Source: Deferribacteraceae bacterium UBA6793 (GTDB lineage: Bacteria; Chrysiogenota; Deferribacteres; Deferribacterales; Geovibrionaceae). From it: a DNA stretch of 64,000 nt. The DNA is taken from NCBI GenBank assembly GCA_002452405.1, contig DKFP01000006.1:137560-201559 (forward strand), given 5' to 3'. Position numbers and translations under genes: made by a program. This document shows, in pieces, positions 7,670 to 16,586 of the stretch; position 1 is the first letter of the stretch; each line of letters begins with the position of its first letter. The notes under the pieces were generated by a model. The model was not told the DNA's origin. It saw only the letters and a list, made by a program, of their open reading frames with translations, and searched no databases.

Positions 7670-7764
7670 ACAGAGAGCGAAATCTGTCAATCTAAAAAAA
7701 TGAATGTATTCTATTTTTTTATTGAGCAGGCTTCGCAAATGCTATATGTTCATGAAAGGAGAAA

Positions 7765-8340
7765 ATGATGACCGAAACAACGAGCCGCAGAGAAAGAAAG
7801 AAGCAACACATTCAGAAACTGCTGACAGAAACGGCAATCAGACTTTTCACCGAAAAAGGGTTCACACAGACAACCATTGCGGAAATAACAGAAACGGCGG
7901 ACATTGCGACCGGAACTTTTTATAACTATTTCCAGTCGAAAGAAGATGTAATACGCTACGCAATCTCATTGATAGTTGAGGAAATAGGATGCGGATTGAA
8001 GCAAATCTCGTCATCACCCGTATCACCAAAAGAGAAACTTTTTGCAATTTCCTCTTTGGCTTGTCAGCATTACGCTGAAAATAAAGAGGTCTTCAGCCTG
8101 ATAGTTCACCTGCCGTCCATGGTTGCTCCTCCGCACGGACCGCAATTCAAAGAAATACTCATTTCAATAATTAATGAAGGATGGAGTGTCGGCGATTTTG
8201 ACAAAAAGATACCTGATTATATTATATGCGAATCATTCATGGCAATGCTCCAATCATCTATAATGAGTAGATCCTGCCCTCCGGAAGAGAATATGAAACA
8301 GAAGCTGAATGTGCTTTTAAACGGAATATCAGCACGCTGA
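7765..8340 (+). CDS. TetR/AcrR-family transcriptional regulator
   Basis: The 191-residue protein has the N-terminal TetR DNA-binding domain. Residues about 10-60 read from RRERKKQHIQKLLTETAIRL through the recognition helix TADIATGTFYNYFQSKEDV. The C-terminal ligand and dimer domain (about 70-190) is not assignable. The start is preceded by AAAGGAGAAA. It is divergent from the double-rhodanese gene, and the 12-bp-arm palindrome between them is the obvious operator. The inducer is unknown; a sulfur compound would fit the target gene. Confidence 0.88.
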   Translation: MMTETTSRRERKKQHIQKLLTETAIRLFTEKGFTQTTIAEITETADIATGTFYNYFQSKEDVIRYAISLIVEEIGCGLKQISSSPVSPKEKLFAISSLACQHYAENKEVFSLIVHLPSMVAPPHGPQFKEILISIINEGWSVGDFDKKIPDYIICESFMAMLQSSIMSRSCPPEENMKQKLNVLLNGISAR

Positions 8341-8369
8341 CGCAGAAGTCTTTCAAACTTTTTCTATGA

Positions 8370-8828
8370 TTATAATCTGTCGGAGATGCCGCCGCCCATA
8401 TCCGCGACATGGAAACCGCGTTGTTCAAGCTGCGCCATGTATATCATATTTATAAACAGAAATCCGCTTCTATTTACCATATCAATGAAGAAGCCGTTCA
8501 CACGTCTGTGTTCGAAACAGTCGAACATATCGAGCTGGCTGTGGCTGCACCCGCATATTCTGTTGAGCGCCTGCACAAGACCGGATTTATATTTCGCATT
8601 TGGTTTGATATAGGTTTCGAAGGCATCCGCAATATGTTCAAAGCAGGCTTTCTGTGTTTCGTTCAATTCTCCTGTGCTGTTTTTGAGCACACGGATAGAT
8701 TCTGCAAGCAGAAGGCATTTCTGCTTGATACGCCTGTTTTCCAGAAGAATCCCTGCAACGAAAAATCCCGCAAAGAATACAGCAGTTGCGCTTAGACCTG
8801 CCAATGACCAGAATATAGAAAACTGCAT
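8370..8828 (-). CDS. Single-pass membrane protein of unknown function
   Basis: An N-terminal membrane segment (about residues 5-28, FWSLAGLSATAVFFAGFFVAG) is followed by a cytoplasmic helical region. This contains spaced cysteines (GCSHSQLDMFDCFEHRR) and hydrophobic runs near the end (GFLFINMIYMAQL). The start shares a base with the stop of the upstream 64-residue gene (TGATG), so the two are translated together. No family recognised. Confidence 0.6.
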   Translation of the reverse strand: MQFSIFWSLAGLSATAVFFAGFFVAGILLENRRIKQKCLLLAESIRVLKNSTGELNETQKACFEHIADAFETYIKPNAKYKSGLVQALNRICGCSHSQLDMFDCFEHRRVNGFFIDMVNRSGFLFINMIYMAQLEQRGFHVADMGGGISDRL

Positions 8829-9022
8829 CAGAACTTGTCTCTGCCGCCGAATGAAAGGGATTTCTTCATGACCTCTTCCATTCCTTTGACGACCTTTTTC
8901 AGTCTGCCCACCTGCTCATCAGCCTGAACACCATGGCGTTCACAGCTTCTGATAACAAGATGCAGTTCTCTTATGCGCTCCTGAAAATCCGTAAAATTTT
9001 CTGTGCCTTCTTTCGCCGCCAT
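8828..9022 (-). CDS. Small charged helical protein, unknown
   Basis: The 64 residues are strongly charged and predicted helical (TDFQERIRELHLVIRSCERHGV, then VGRLKKVVKGMEEVMKKS), suggesting a short coiled coil. It is coupled through TGATG to the downstream membrane-protein gene. This small operon is convergent with the tetR gene. No function can be assigned. Confidence 0.55.
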   Translation of the reverse strand: MAAKEGTENFTDFQERIRELHLVIRSCERHGVQADEQVGRLKKVVKGMEEVMKKSLSFGGRDKF

Positions 9023-9083
9023 GTGACCGCTCCGTTTTTCTGATACATATTAATTCGGAAAAGGGCGGCAATTCTTAACAACG

Positions 9084-9380
9084 CTATTTCAGTTTTTTCA
9101 TCACAGAATCAACTTTTGTGTTAAGTCCCAATGGTTTATTTTTTCTGTAATCTATCTTCACGGAAACTGATATCCTGTCACACTCGTCCTGCGCTTCCAC
9201 TGCCTTGTTCACAACGGCAAGAACCTCGTCCAGCTTCTCCCCTTCAATGATAGTTCCCATGGGAGTGAGCTGCCAGCTGAGTCCGCTGTCTTTGATAACC
9301 TGAACAGACTTAGTAACATACTTTGAAACGCTTTCGCCCTCGCCAAGGGGGGTGATTGAAACGAACGCCATAGCACTCAT
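9084..9380 (-). CDS. MTH1187/YkoF-type thiamine-binding family protein
   Basis: The 98 residues match the small ferredoxin-like family of MTH1187. The start AFVSITPLGEGESVSKYVTKSVQVI and the middle WQLTPMGTIIEGEKLDEVLAVV are its hallmark segments. Family members are about 100 residues, form tetramers and bind thiamine or related small ligands. No TPP-riboswitch motif is visible upstream. It stands alone, divergent from the next gene. Confidence 0.82.
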   Translation of the reverse strand: MSAMAFVSITPLGEGESVSKYVTKSVQVIKDSGLSWQLTPMGTIIEGEKLDEVLAVVNKAVEAQDECDRISVSVKIDYRKNKPLGLNTKVDSVMKKLK

Positions 9381-9450
9381 TGTGTCTCTCCTTATTGACT
9401 GTTTTGTAACTTAGTATAAGATGACAGGACTGAAACTCAAGGAAATTGCA

Positions 9451-10341
9451 ATGGCAGAAAGAAAAAACGTAACAGTAAATTTTTACAGGCTGGAATCCGC
9501 TGTGGACACCTTTTATCAGGATATGGATTTCAAACTGGAGGCACTGTCCGCGGGGGGCATGGACTTCGGCTTTTTCGACGGTAAAAGCTGCGAACTGATG
9601 TTTAAGATTTTCGAACCGATAACACTGTCCGACCGCAAGCTATACATCGTAAGTCTCATAAAGGAGAAGATATTCCTACCGGTGTGGTTCAACCGCGAAG
9701 GAATCATTCAGGAAGCGCCAACAGAGGGCGGCTGTCTGGGTGATGTCAGCTATGCGCTGATAGATCCTGAAAAACAGGCTCTGCTGACACTTTCAGGCGG
9801 TTTCGGTCCATCCGCGTCTGCATTTTCAGATTTTGCCCGCTGGCTCACAGGAGATGCAGCATCCGGAGCAAGCCCCATATTTATCGGCAATGCCTACAAT
9901 CAGGTAACCGACTGGGAGATATTCCGCAAAGTAAACCTCTCTATAGAAGCTCCGGCAGCGGATTTTGTCGGGAACGTGCTGGACAGCGAAATAGGTGATA
10001 ACTTCAAAATGCTCGAAACCCTTTCGGGTCTGAAAATTGATATATCCGTTTCTATGGGACACGGCAAGGGCAGCCTTCACAAAGACGCAGTGAAAAACTT
10101 TATCAATACTATCATGTCTGAGAACTACGCGGGTAAACTCAAAATAATGGGCAAAAGTTTCGAAGAACAGCAGACCGCTGAGCTCGACCTTTACAACGCG
10201 AGGTTAAAGCATAAGACTGAAATTGTCATAGCCGGCACACATATTGCGCCGGACGAGGCGAAAGCCACCCTTTACGAAGCGTATCAGCTCCATCTGGACG
10301 ACATTGATGCAGCGTACAAAGGTCTTTCGGAAGAGGAATAA
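9451..10341 (+). CDS. Hypothetical protein of about 296 residues
   Basis: I choose the ATG at 9451, with AAGGAA about 8 bases upstream; the frame is open from 9421. The protein is soluble with no signal peptide. It begins VTVNFYRLESAVDTFYQDMD and has a C-terminal helical part (EQQTAELDLYNARLKHKTEI). The layout is reminiscent of DUF6731-like phage/defence-associated proteins, but I cannot confirm that. Its last 58 bases overlap the convergent glycosyltransferase-like gene, which is unusual for two long genes. Confidence 0.6.
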   Translation: MAERKNVTVNFYRLESAVDTFYQDMDFKLEALSAGGMDFGFFDGKSCELMFKIFEPITLSDRKLYIVSLIKEKIFLPVWFNREGIIQEAPTEGGCLGDVSYALIDPEKQALLTLSGGFGPSASAFSDFARWLTGDAASGASPIFIGNAYNQVTDWEIFRKVNLSIEAPAADFVGNVLDSEIGDNFKMLETLSGLKIDISVSMGHGKGSLHKDAVKNFINTIMSENYAGKLKIMGKSFEEQQTAELDLYNARLKHKTEIVIAGTHIAPDEAKATLYEAYQLHLDDIDAAYKGLSEEE

Positions 10342-11666
10342 TATTCTATGATATCCATGAACGCCTGCGAAACCATGCGGGCGTTCTCTTTTTCTATCGC
10401 CTTCGGAAATATCTCTGCCGAATCCACGCACCCTTCATATGAATTTGCAGTGATATCCGCCAGAAACTCCGCCAGCGCGTGCTTGTCGGGCTGAACATTA
10501 CTTGCCTGTTTCAGCACCTCGCAGATATCCTCCAGACTGCGACATCTGAACACTGTGGGCAGCTCGTCAAAAAACATATCAGAAAAAACAATCGAACCGA
10601 CTCCGGCAAACGCCGCCTCATAAGCTGCGGAACCTGAAACGGAAACCACCGCACACGCACGCGAGATAAGCTCGGAACCATCCGCATAAGGGGAAACGTT
10701 CACCACATTCGGAAGTTTTGCCGTTTCACGGAAAAATCCGTGATGCCTCCTGCCAAGACCCGCCGGATGTTCGCGCACAGCCAGTAAAGTGCCATGGGGC
10801 AGAGACCGTGCTACGCTCCTGACAAGCTCAAGCTGGTTCTGCCGGAAACCGCCCAGAACGTCCAGAGACGCTTCCGGAGCGATATGCAGCGGCATATAAA
10901 CGTAATCTGCCGACGGGATACCCGCCATGCTGGAAAAACCGGACAGGCGCAGATTGAACTCACGAACAACGCGTTCCCTCACCAACCCGAAAACATTCTG
11001 TTCCGTTTCGTCTTTCGCCGTGCGTCGTATGAATCTGTTCATGTGTCTGAAAAAACTTATGAAATGGCGCTTTGAAATAAGTTCCGGTTGTGCGGGAGCA
11101 TGTTCAGCCCTGAATTTTGCCGGCAGCGGCAGAACCTGCTTAGGTTTATTGATTCTGACAAGTCGGTCCTGAAATATTCCGCTGAAAAATCCGAATCTGC
11201 CGTTGGGGATGCGTATGCTGTGGGGCACTATAAACTCTGCTCCCGCGTGGGAACATGCAGCGCACACCGCAAGCTCGTATGCCCATGTGGCCTCAGAAAA
11301 AACTATATCTATCCTATTGTCAGATATAAACTTTGAAACGCTTTTGAAAACTCCGCCAAGATACCCGTATGCCTTATCTCCTTTTTTACAGAGCAGCCTG
11401 TCACTCATCAACATATACGATGCCGTAACACTACTGTGCGACTCCAAAAGTGCCAATGCTTCAGGGTCATACGACTTGTCAACGTCTGAGATATCAAGGA
11501 TGCGACCGCGGTCAAACCCCATATCTGTGAGATATCTGATACGGTGCTTTGCTCCCGGCATAATGAAACAGACCTCCACGCCCTGTTTCACAAGATTCCG
11601 CGCTATGTGCGCAAATGTGACAGAACGCGAATGGCTGCCTGTAAAGGCAACACGGAAAGAAGCCAT
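10284..11666 (-). CDS. Capsule/glycosyltransferase-like protein (epimerase-type GT fold)
   Basis: The 460 residues open with a Rossmann-like strand (FRVAFTGSHSRSVTFAHIARNLV). The C-terminal half has MPLHIAPEASLD, LAVREHPAGLG and VVSVSGSAAYEAAFAG. The H-P dipeptide and the SGSAAYEA segment are typical of KpsS/KpsC-type capsule transferases and UDP-GlcNAc-epimerase-fold proteins. It probably builds a surface polysaccharide in the cytoplasm. The 3' end overlaps the convergent gene by 58 bases. Substrates cannot be inferred. Confidence 0.65.
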   Translation of the reverse strand: MASFRVAFTGSHSRSVTFAHIARNLVKQGVEVCFIMPGAKHRIRYLTDMGFDRGRILDISDVDKSYDPEALALLESHSSVTASYMLMSDRLLCKKGDKAYGYLGGVFKSVSKFISDNRIDIVFSEATWAYELAVCAACSHAGAEFIVPHSIRIPNGRFGFFSGIFQDRLVRINKPKQVLPLPAKFRAEHAPAQPELISKRHFISFFRHMNRFIRRTAKDETEQNVFGLVRERVVREFNLRLSGFSSMAGIPSADYVYMPLHIAPEASLDVLGGFRQNQLELVRSVARSLPHGTLLAVREHPAGLGRRHHGFFRETAKLPNVVNVSPYADGSELISRACAVVSVSGSAAYEAAFAGVGSIVFSDMFFDELPTVFRCRSLEDICEVLKQASNVQPDKHALAEFLADITANSYEGCVDSAEIFPKAIEKENARMVSQAFMDIIEYYSSSERPLYAASMSSRWS

Positions 11667-11693
11667 TAAACATTTTTAGTAGATGAAGAAAGC

Positions 11694-12083
11694 TCAGATC
11701 CCCATATTTGACTTAACAATATCTGCAATGTTCTCCGTGACCGCCGCGAGTTCCGCTTCGTCCTCTTCCGGAATCGCACATACAAAAATGCTGAACCCAA
11801 GATTATTATTGAGGTACATTTTTATCTCGGAAAGGTTCGGTCCGGTTTCAGTTTCGTCGCCATAAGAAGGCGCAATCAAAACGTCACTTCCATTGTATTT
11901 ATCAAGCTGAGTCACATTCTCAATGGATTTCTGCAAAATCCCTGAAACAAAAGTAAGTTTTCCGTTTTCGGTGAACATCACCCTTGTTCTTTTGGTTTGC
12001 CCCAGTCTGTTCTTTATCTGCGCCATTGCCTTGAGTGCTGCTGCTGTTGAAGGCACAGACATAACTACGGCAAGCTTCTTCAT
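11694..12083 (-). CDS. Conserved-looking hypothetical protein, 129 residues
   Basis: The ATG at 12083 has GGAG 6 bases upstream. The protein looks like a small alpha/beta (Rossmann-like or receiver-like) fold: KLAVVMSVPSTAAALKAM at the start, then GSDVLIAPSYGDETETGP in the middle. An acidic segment (PEEDEAELAAV) follows. No signal peptide. It lies between the polysaccharide gene and the DUF294 gene on the same strand. I do not recognise the family. Confidence 0.55.
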   Translation of the reverse strand: MKKLAVVMSVPSTAAALKAMAQIKNRLGQTKRTRVMFTENGKLTFVSGILQKSIENVTQLDKYNGSDVLIAPSYGDETETGPNLSEIKMYLNNNLGFSIFVCAIPEEDEAELAAVTENIADIVKSNMGI

Positions 12084-12153
12084 CACTGTCTCCTCTATTT
12101 TCGGGAGACTTTACCCCCGAAATCCGCGTTAATATATCCACTATTCGTGTGCA

Positions 12154-14043
12154 TCACGGATGCCCCTTAAAATAACGAAGCCCGATATTCAAAAGTTTCT
12201 GGATATGCCCCAGAGCCTTCTTCAGTCTCTCTCTGTTATAAAGAGAGAGCTCATCGGGATTTATGTATTTATTTACATGAACGCCCGCTGCCGCTTTCTC
12301 CACCTGACTTTTCAGAATGATGTCCACAACGGTTTCATACGCTTCCAGCGTATGCAGATAAAGCTCTTCGCTGATGACGTTCATACGTCGCAGAGTCTTC
12401 ATCCTTTCCACTGTGTTCAGATCGTTCAATCCGTGCTTGAGTGTGAAAGCTCTAATCACATCAACTATAAACGCAGACGCCGAGGATTTCAAGTTTATTT
12501 CTCCCTTATGCTTCCCGTCCTTTTCCCCAATGAATTTCCCGAACATTGAAATGGGTATCCTGAGGCTGCTGTCGCGCTCCAGCATCTGGATAAGAAATAT
12601 CGGACTATTATTCATATTCTGATTTATATGGTTGCGCAGTTCCCATACCAGCTTCTCGTCTCCTGCAAACCCGTCGAAATCAAAAATTATGGACGACCAC
12701 ATTATCCCAGCCGAACCGGGGTTTGAAACCCAGCGGGATATTTTCTGTTTCCAGTCCGACAAACGGAGCGACATCTCAGGGTTTGTTACCATGACGTTTC
12801 CGCGACACTTTTCATAGCCGACATACTCCAGCGCATCAGAATATTTAGCGCCGAATTTTATAAACATGGCAATTTCTTCATCCGTTACTGAATCGTCAAA
12901 AATGAACCCGTTGTCCTGATCAGGATCAAGCGCCATCTCCCTTCGTCCGCCCGACCCCATAATCATCAGCGTATGACGCACCTTGGTCAGCTCGAACCCT
13001 GTCTCTCTGAAATACTCTTCTCCGCATATGCGGTATATCTTTCGCTGTATATTAAGGTGGACAGACGAAAGCACAGGCAGTATGTCGTAGCTCACACGCG
13101 AGTTCTCCATGAGCGACGCCGCAACGGAATACATATCGGAATACGCCTTTTTCAACTCATCCAGCGTGTCCAGCTTGTCAACATAAGTGACGAATACATT
13201 TATGTTATGAAACAGCATCTTGGATATATCATTATTGGAAAGGATTCCGACAGGTCTGTTTCCGCTTATCACAACAACATAGTCTGCCTGAGAATGCTGC
13301 ATCTGCGCCAGCGCTTCCACCAGCGGATACTCAGCAGGAAGAGCGACAGGGGCGCGCTCCATATATTTTCCGGCGGTAGCATCCGCCGGACTGTTCTGGA
13401 TGTCGGGTATAAAACGCTGCACCACATGCTTTGCAGTCAACAGTCCTTTCAGACTCCCTTCCCCGTCAACAACAACAATTGCGCCGACGTTCGCCTCAGC
13501 CATCAGCCGCGAAGCATCAAGCACAGAAGCGTCAGTGCTGACGCTTAATACCGGTGACGACATATAACTGCCGAGAGGTTTATAGGTTGTGGATGCCACA
13601 GACCAGCTTGCCCTGCCCTCCAGTTCTGCGTTGCGCTCGGAAACAAGACTGTGAAAAGCAGTCCGGAACTCCGGCACGTCCTCCATTAGTTTATAAACAT
13701 AAAGCTCAGGCATAAAGAGCATGAGACAAGCCATGTCTGCATATGCCGTTACTCTGTATGTGGATTTCCCGACAAAAGTGGAAATACCGACAATACCGCC
13801 ACTGTCCACAATAACTTCACGACTGCCACCATCGGTCAGCCGTATCCTGCCGTTCAACAAAATATAAAGCCCTTTATGATATGATTCACCCTTTTTAAAG
13901 AGGGCTTCCGAAGCATCCGCCGTAACAGACTCGCATTTCATTATCGCTTTTTTGAGCATTTCTCTCGGTATTGACGCAAACAATGGCAATTTTGCTGCTG
14001 TATCAATAATTTCCTCGATAGATGATATTTCCGAATACTGCAT
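12154..14043 (-). CDS. cNMP-binding / CBS / DUF294 nucleotidyltransferase-like signalling protein
   Basis: I start at the ATG at 14043, preceded by GGGGGAAGT, giving 629 residues. Domain order: a cyclic-nucleotide-binding beta-roll (about 15-135), two CBS motifs (about 155-285, PLGSYMSSPVLSVSTDASVL and GKYMERAPVALPAEYPLVEA), a DUF294 nucleotidyltransferase-like domain with GSGGRREMALDPDQDNGF (about 360), and a helical DUF294 C-terminal domain. Such proteins often neighbour acetate permease genes and may be PII-uridylyltransferase-like regulators of carbon or nitrogen use. Here it is divergent from yjcH-actP. Enzyme activity is unproven. Confidence 0.85.
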   Translation of the reverse strand: MQYSEISSIEEIIDTAAKLPLFASIPREMLKKAIMKCESVTADASEALFKKGESYHKGLYILLNGRIRLTDGGSREVIVDSGGIVGISTFVGKSTYRVTAYADMACLMLFMPELYVYKLMEDVPEFRTAFHSLVSERNAELEGRASWSVASTTYKPLGSYMSSPVLSVSTDASVLDASRLMAEANVGAIVVVDGEGSLKGLLTAKHVVQRFIPDIQNSPADATAGKYMERAPVALPAEYPLVEALAQMQHSQADYVVVISGNRPVGILSNNDISKMLFHNINVFVTYVDKLDTLDELKKAYSDMYSVAASLMENSRVSYDILPVLSSVHLNIQRKIYRICGEEYFRETGFELTKVRHTLMIMGSGGRREMALDPDQDNGFIFDDSVTDEEIAMFIKFGAKYSDALEYVGYEKCRGNVMVTNPEMSLRLSDWKQKISRWVSNPGSAGIMWSSIIFDFDGFAGDEKLVWELRNHINQNMNNSPIFLIQMLERDSSLRIPISMFGKFIGEKDGKHKGEINLKSSASAFIVDVIRAFTLKHGLNDLNTVERMKTLRRMNVISEELYLHTLEAYETVVDIILKSQVEKAAAGVHVNKYINPDELSLYNRERLKKALGHIQKLLNIGLRYFKGHP

Positions 14044-14202
14044 ACTTCCCCCGAAAGGACTTATGTTAAACATATTAATATCTGCATGTGTTGATTATAC
14101 ATCATTTCAACAGGAAGTAAAATAAATATTGTTTCACTATTATCAAACACTGTAATATTTTTGTTCGTCATTTATTGATATTTATAAGCTACGATTAACC
14201 CC

Positions 14203-14275
14203 TTGCTGAAAAACAAGGATTTTTTACGATAATGAATACTGTATACAATTCTAAATAGTGTCCCATGGCGGGACA
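14203..14275. promoter_or_regulatory. Inverted repeats in the upstream part of the DUF294-yjcH intergenic region
   Basis: The 518-base gap 14044-14561 has no convincing gene. Its left part holds CCTTG/CAAGG followed by ATTTTTT (about 14203-14226). It also holds the perfect repeat TGTCCC-ATGGC-GGGACA at 14259-14275. Either could bind a regulator of the divergent genes; the first also looks like a plus-strand terminator. Confidence 0.4.
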
Positions 14276-14445
14276 GCGGGTTTTAAAAGCGTCTTTGAAA
14301 TATAACGACCGCAACGTATTGAATTTAACATAAATATATTTAATAACAGTGAATTACACGGTTTATAATCAAAAAGTTTCATCAAGGAAATTTACATATG
14401 CAAAATCATTTAAAAAATTATTTTAATTTTAGTTCATTTTTATTG

Positions 14446-14474
14446 TTGATTATAATTAAAAAGTGTTTTATATT
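14446..14474 (+). promoter_or_regulatory. Sigma-70-type promoter of yjcH-actP
   Basis: TTGATT (14446-14451) and TATATT (14469-14474) are separated by 17 bases in a very AT-rich region. The predicted start, near 14481, is the first base of a long inverted repeat. Confidence 0.65.
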
Positions 14475-14479
14475 CGTGC

Positions 14480-14513
14480 CATGGTTAACTGAGTAAAAAA
14501 CAAGTTAACCATG
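14480..14513 (+). promoter_or_regulatory. Inverted repeat at the transcription start of yjcH-actP
   Basis: CATGGTTAACT (14480-14490) and AGTTAACCATG (14503-14513) are perfect 11-bp arms with a 12-base spacer, followed by TTTTCT. As DNA it would be an operator overlapping +1. As RNA it would be a strong 5' hairpin with a T-run, that is, an attenuator. The sequence does not decide between these. Confidence 0.6.
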
Positions 14514-14561
14514 TTTTCTATCACTTAACACCTTTGCAGATTTTTATCAGGAGGAGCAAAA

Positions 14562-14855
14562 ATGACTGCTAGAGACTTTACGAACTCTGAAAAGTTCAAA
14601 GACTTAGTCAGAACACGCTGGACGTTTAGCTTTATCATGCTGGCGATTTTGTTCGTGATCTACTACGGCTACATTTTCCTTGTAGCATTGCACCGGGACT
14701 TTCTCGCCGTTATGGTCGGCAGGAACATCACCATGGGTATCGTTCTCTGTACAGCTGTTATAATCGGTTCGTGGATACTCACGCTTGTTTATGTTGTGTG
14801 GGCGAACACAGTTTATGACAAAAAAGTCGAGTCTTTAAAAAGAGACTTACAGTAA
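14562..14855 (+). CDS. yjcH: DUF485 small membrane protein, partner of acetate permease
   Basis: This 97-residue protein has two membrane segments (about 22-47 and 57-80) and the DUF485 pattern (WTFSFIMLAILFVIYYGYIFLVAL, then GRNITMGI). It is the usual companion of ActP and lies 18 bases before it. GGAGGAG lies 5 bases before the ATG. The gene pair is divergent from the DUF294 signalling gene, a common arrangement around acetate uptake. Its exact role is unknown. Confidence 0.88.
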   Translation: MTARDFTNSEKFKDLVRTRWTFSFIMLAILFVIYYGYIFLVALHRDFLAVMVGRNITMGIVLCTAVIIGSWILTLVYVVWANTVYDKKVESLKRDLQ

Positions 14856-14873
14856 CAGGACAAGGAGAATATT

Positions 14874-16415
14874 ATGCAATCAACACTCGGTCAACCTAAC
14901 GGCACCGCCATTCTTTTCTTTGTTCTGGTGGTTATTTTCACACTGATCATAACCTACTTTGCGGCAAAGAAAACAAAGACTACAAGTGAGTTTTATGCTG
15001 CAGGACGCAGCGTTACAGGTTTCCAGAACGGTCTGGCTCTCGCGGGCGATTATATGTCTGCGGCGTCTTTCCTCGGTATTTCAGGTATGGTAGCACTCAG
15101 CGGCTACGACGGCGCCATCTATGCGGTGGGCTGGCTTGTCGGATGGCCCGCGCTTATGTTCCTTATTGCAGAACCTCTGCGTAACCTTGGTAAGTTTACC
15201 TTCGCAGACGTTGTTGCATCCAGACTTAAATCAGGTCCCATACGTATAGCTTCGGCTGTCGGCGGTCTGCTCGTTGTACTTTGCTATACCATCGCACAGA
15301 TGGTCGGCTCAGGCAAACTTATCCAGCTGATGTTCGGTATGCCCTATGAAATGGCAGAGATCATCGTGGGTGTGGTTATGCTTCTTTACGTTCTTTTCGG
15401 CGGTATGCTTGCAACAACATGGGTGCAGATCATCAAAGCTGTACTCCTCGTTTTCGGTGTAACCGTTCTTACAGTGCTTGCTCTGGCGAAATTCGATTTC
15501 AGCCTCAGCAACCTTTATACAGAAGTTGTCACAATGTATCCTGCTGACAACATGCTTAACCCCGGCGGACTTGTTACAAGCCCCCTCGACGCACTCTCTC
15601 TTGGTCTCGCGCTGATGTTCGGTCTGCTTGGTCTGCCGCACATCCTTATGAGATTCTTCACAGTGCCGGATGCTAAAGAAGCCAGAAAATCAGTTGCATA
15701 CGCAACAACTTTCATCGGCTATTTCTACATAGTTATCCCGATTGTAGGTTTCGCTGCTGCTGTTCTCATCGGTAAAGATGCTATAAAAGGTATCGATGCA
15801 GGTGGTAACATGGCTGCTCCCGCTCTGGCAGAACTGCTCGGTGGAACACCCTTCCTTGGCTTCATAGCTGCGGTTGCGTTCGCTACGATTCTTGCGGTTG
15901 TTGCCGGTCTGACACTGGCGGCTTCCTCAGCAATGAGCCACGATATCTATGTAAGCGTTTTCAAGAAAGGACATGCTACAGAAGAAGAGCAGGTTAAAGT
16001 TGCAAGAATATCCGTTGTTATCTTCGGTCTCGCGGCTGTTGCAATGGGTATCCTTTTCAAAGATCAGAACGTTGCGTTCCTCGTGGGTCTTGCATTCGCC
16101 ATCGCTGCAAGTGCGAACTTCCCCGCTCTGTTCCTTTCTATCCTCTGGAAGAAAATGTCTACTCAAGGCGCAGTTTGGTCAATCCTTGTGGGCGGTATTA
16201 CAGCTACAGTGCTGATTATCCTCAGCCCCACAGTATGGGTTAAGGTTCTGCATAATGAAGCAGCTATCTTCCCCATGAAAAACCCCGCAGTGTTCTCTAT
16301 GACAGCTGCTTTCGTAGTGGCAATCGTGGTTTCACTGCTCACTCCGGAGCCTGAAGCTCAGGAAAAATTCGAAGACGACAAGATAAGAACATATCTCGGA
16401 ATAGGCGCCGAGTAA
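14874..16415 (+). CDS. actP: Cation/acetate symporter
   Basis: ActP is a sodium:solute symporter (SSS family) that imports acetate and other short carboxylates. The 513 residues carry about 13 membrane segments. Typical landmarks are TTSEFYAAGRSVTGFQNGLALAGDYMSAASFLG near residue 35 and GLLGLPHILMRFFTVPDAKEAR near residue 245. Start: ATG with CAAGGAG upstream. Transcribed with yjcH and ended by a strong terminator. Acetate as substrate is inferred from the yjcH pairing. Confidence 0.92.
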   Translation: MQSTLGQPNGTAILFFVLVVIFTLIITYFAAKKTKTTSEFYAAGRSVTGFQNGLALAGDYMSAASFLGISGMVALSGYDGAIYAVGWLVGWPALMFLIAEPLRNLGKFTFADVVASRLKSGPIRIASAVGGLLVVLCYTIAQMVGSGKLIQLMFGMPYEMAEIIVGVVMLLYVLFGGMLATTWVQIIKAVLLVFGVTVLTVLALAKFDFSLSNLYTEVVTMYPADNMLNPGGLVTSPLDALSLGLALMFGLLGLPHILMRFFTVPDAKEARKSVAYATTFIGYFYIVIPIVGFAAAVLIGKDAIKGIDAGGNMAAPALAELLGGTPFLGFIAAVAFATILAVVAGLTLAASSAMSHDIYVSVFKKGHATEEEQVKVARISVVIFGLAAVAMGILFKDQNVAFLVGLAFAIAASANFPALFLSILWKKMSTQGAVWSILVGGITATVLIILSPTVWVKVLHNEAAIFPMKNPAVFSMTAAFVVAIVVSLLTPEPEAQEKFEDDKIRTYLGIGAE

Positions 16416-16446
16416 GACAAAACTTGACACTACAACCGTAAAAAAA

Positions 16447-16474
16447 AGGCAGCTTTCGGGCTGCCTTTTTTATT
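16447..16474 (+). terminator. Bidirectional rho-independent terminator after actP
   Basis: AGGCAGC and GCTGCCT form a 7-bp stem around TTTCGG, flanked by seven A's on the left and a T-rich run on the right. It can end actP and also transcripts arriving from the bioC side. Confidence 0.9.
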
Positions 16475-16502
16475 TTAATGATAAAGTTAATTTCGCTGGA
16501 AT

Positions 16503-16584
16503 GAGACTGCTTCACCCTCGCAGGTTCGCAGAGACAGAGAAAGAAACGTCTTCGCGAGGAGTCCAGCGACGACGCGATCCCGTC
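16503..16584 (-). repeat. Dispersed imperfectly palindromic repeat, copy 1
   Basis: On the minus strand it runs from GACGGGATCGCGTCGTC through TCCTCGCGAAGACG and TCTCTGCGAACCTGCGAGGG to TGAAGCAGTCTC. The copy at 21031-21115 is closely similar in the opposite orientation. The ends are imperfect inverted repeats of each other, as in MITE-like elements that fold into hairpins. It abuts the bioC stop codon. Confidence 0.75.
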
Positions 16585-16586
16585 TT

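Noticed and set aside
9381..9450. TPP riboswitch for the thiamine-binding-type gene
   Set aside because: The 70-base gap lacks the CTGAGA and ACCTGATC-type motifs.
14480..14513. Sigma-54 site upstream of actP from the GTGCCA at 14476-14481
   Set aside because: Read on the minus strand it lacks a -12 GC at the right distance, and the plus-strand sigma-70 boxes fit well.
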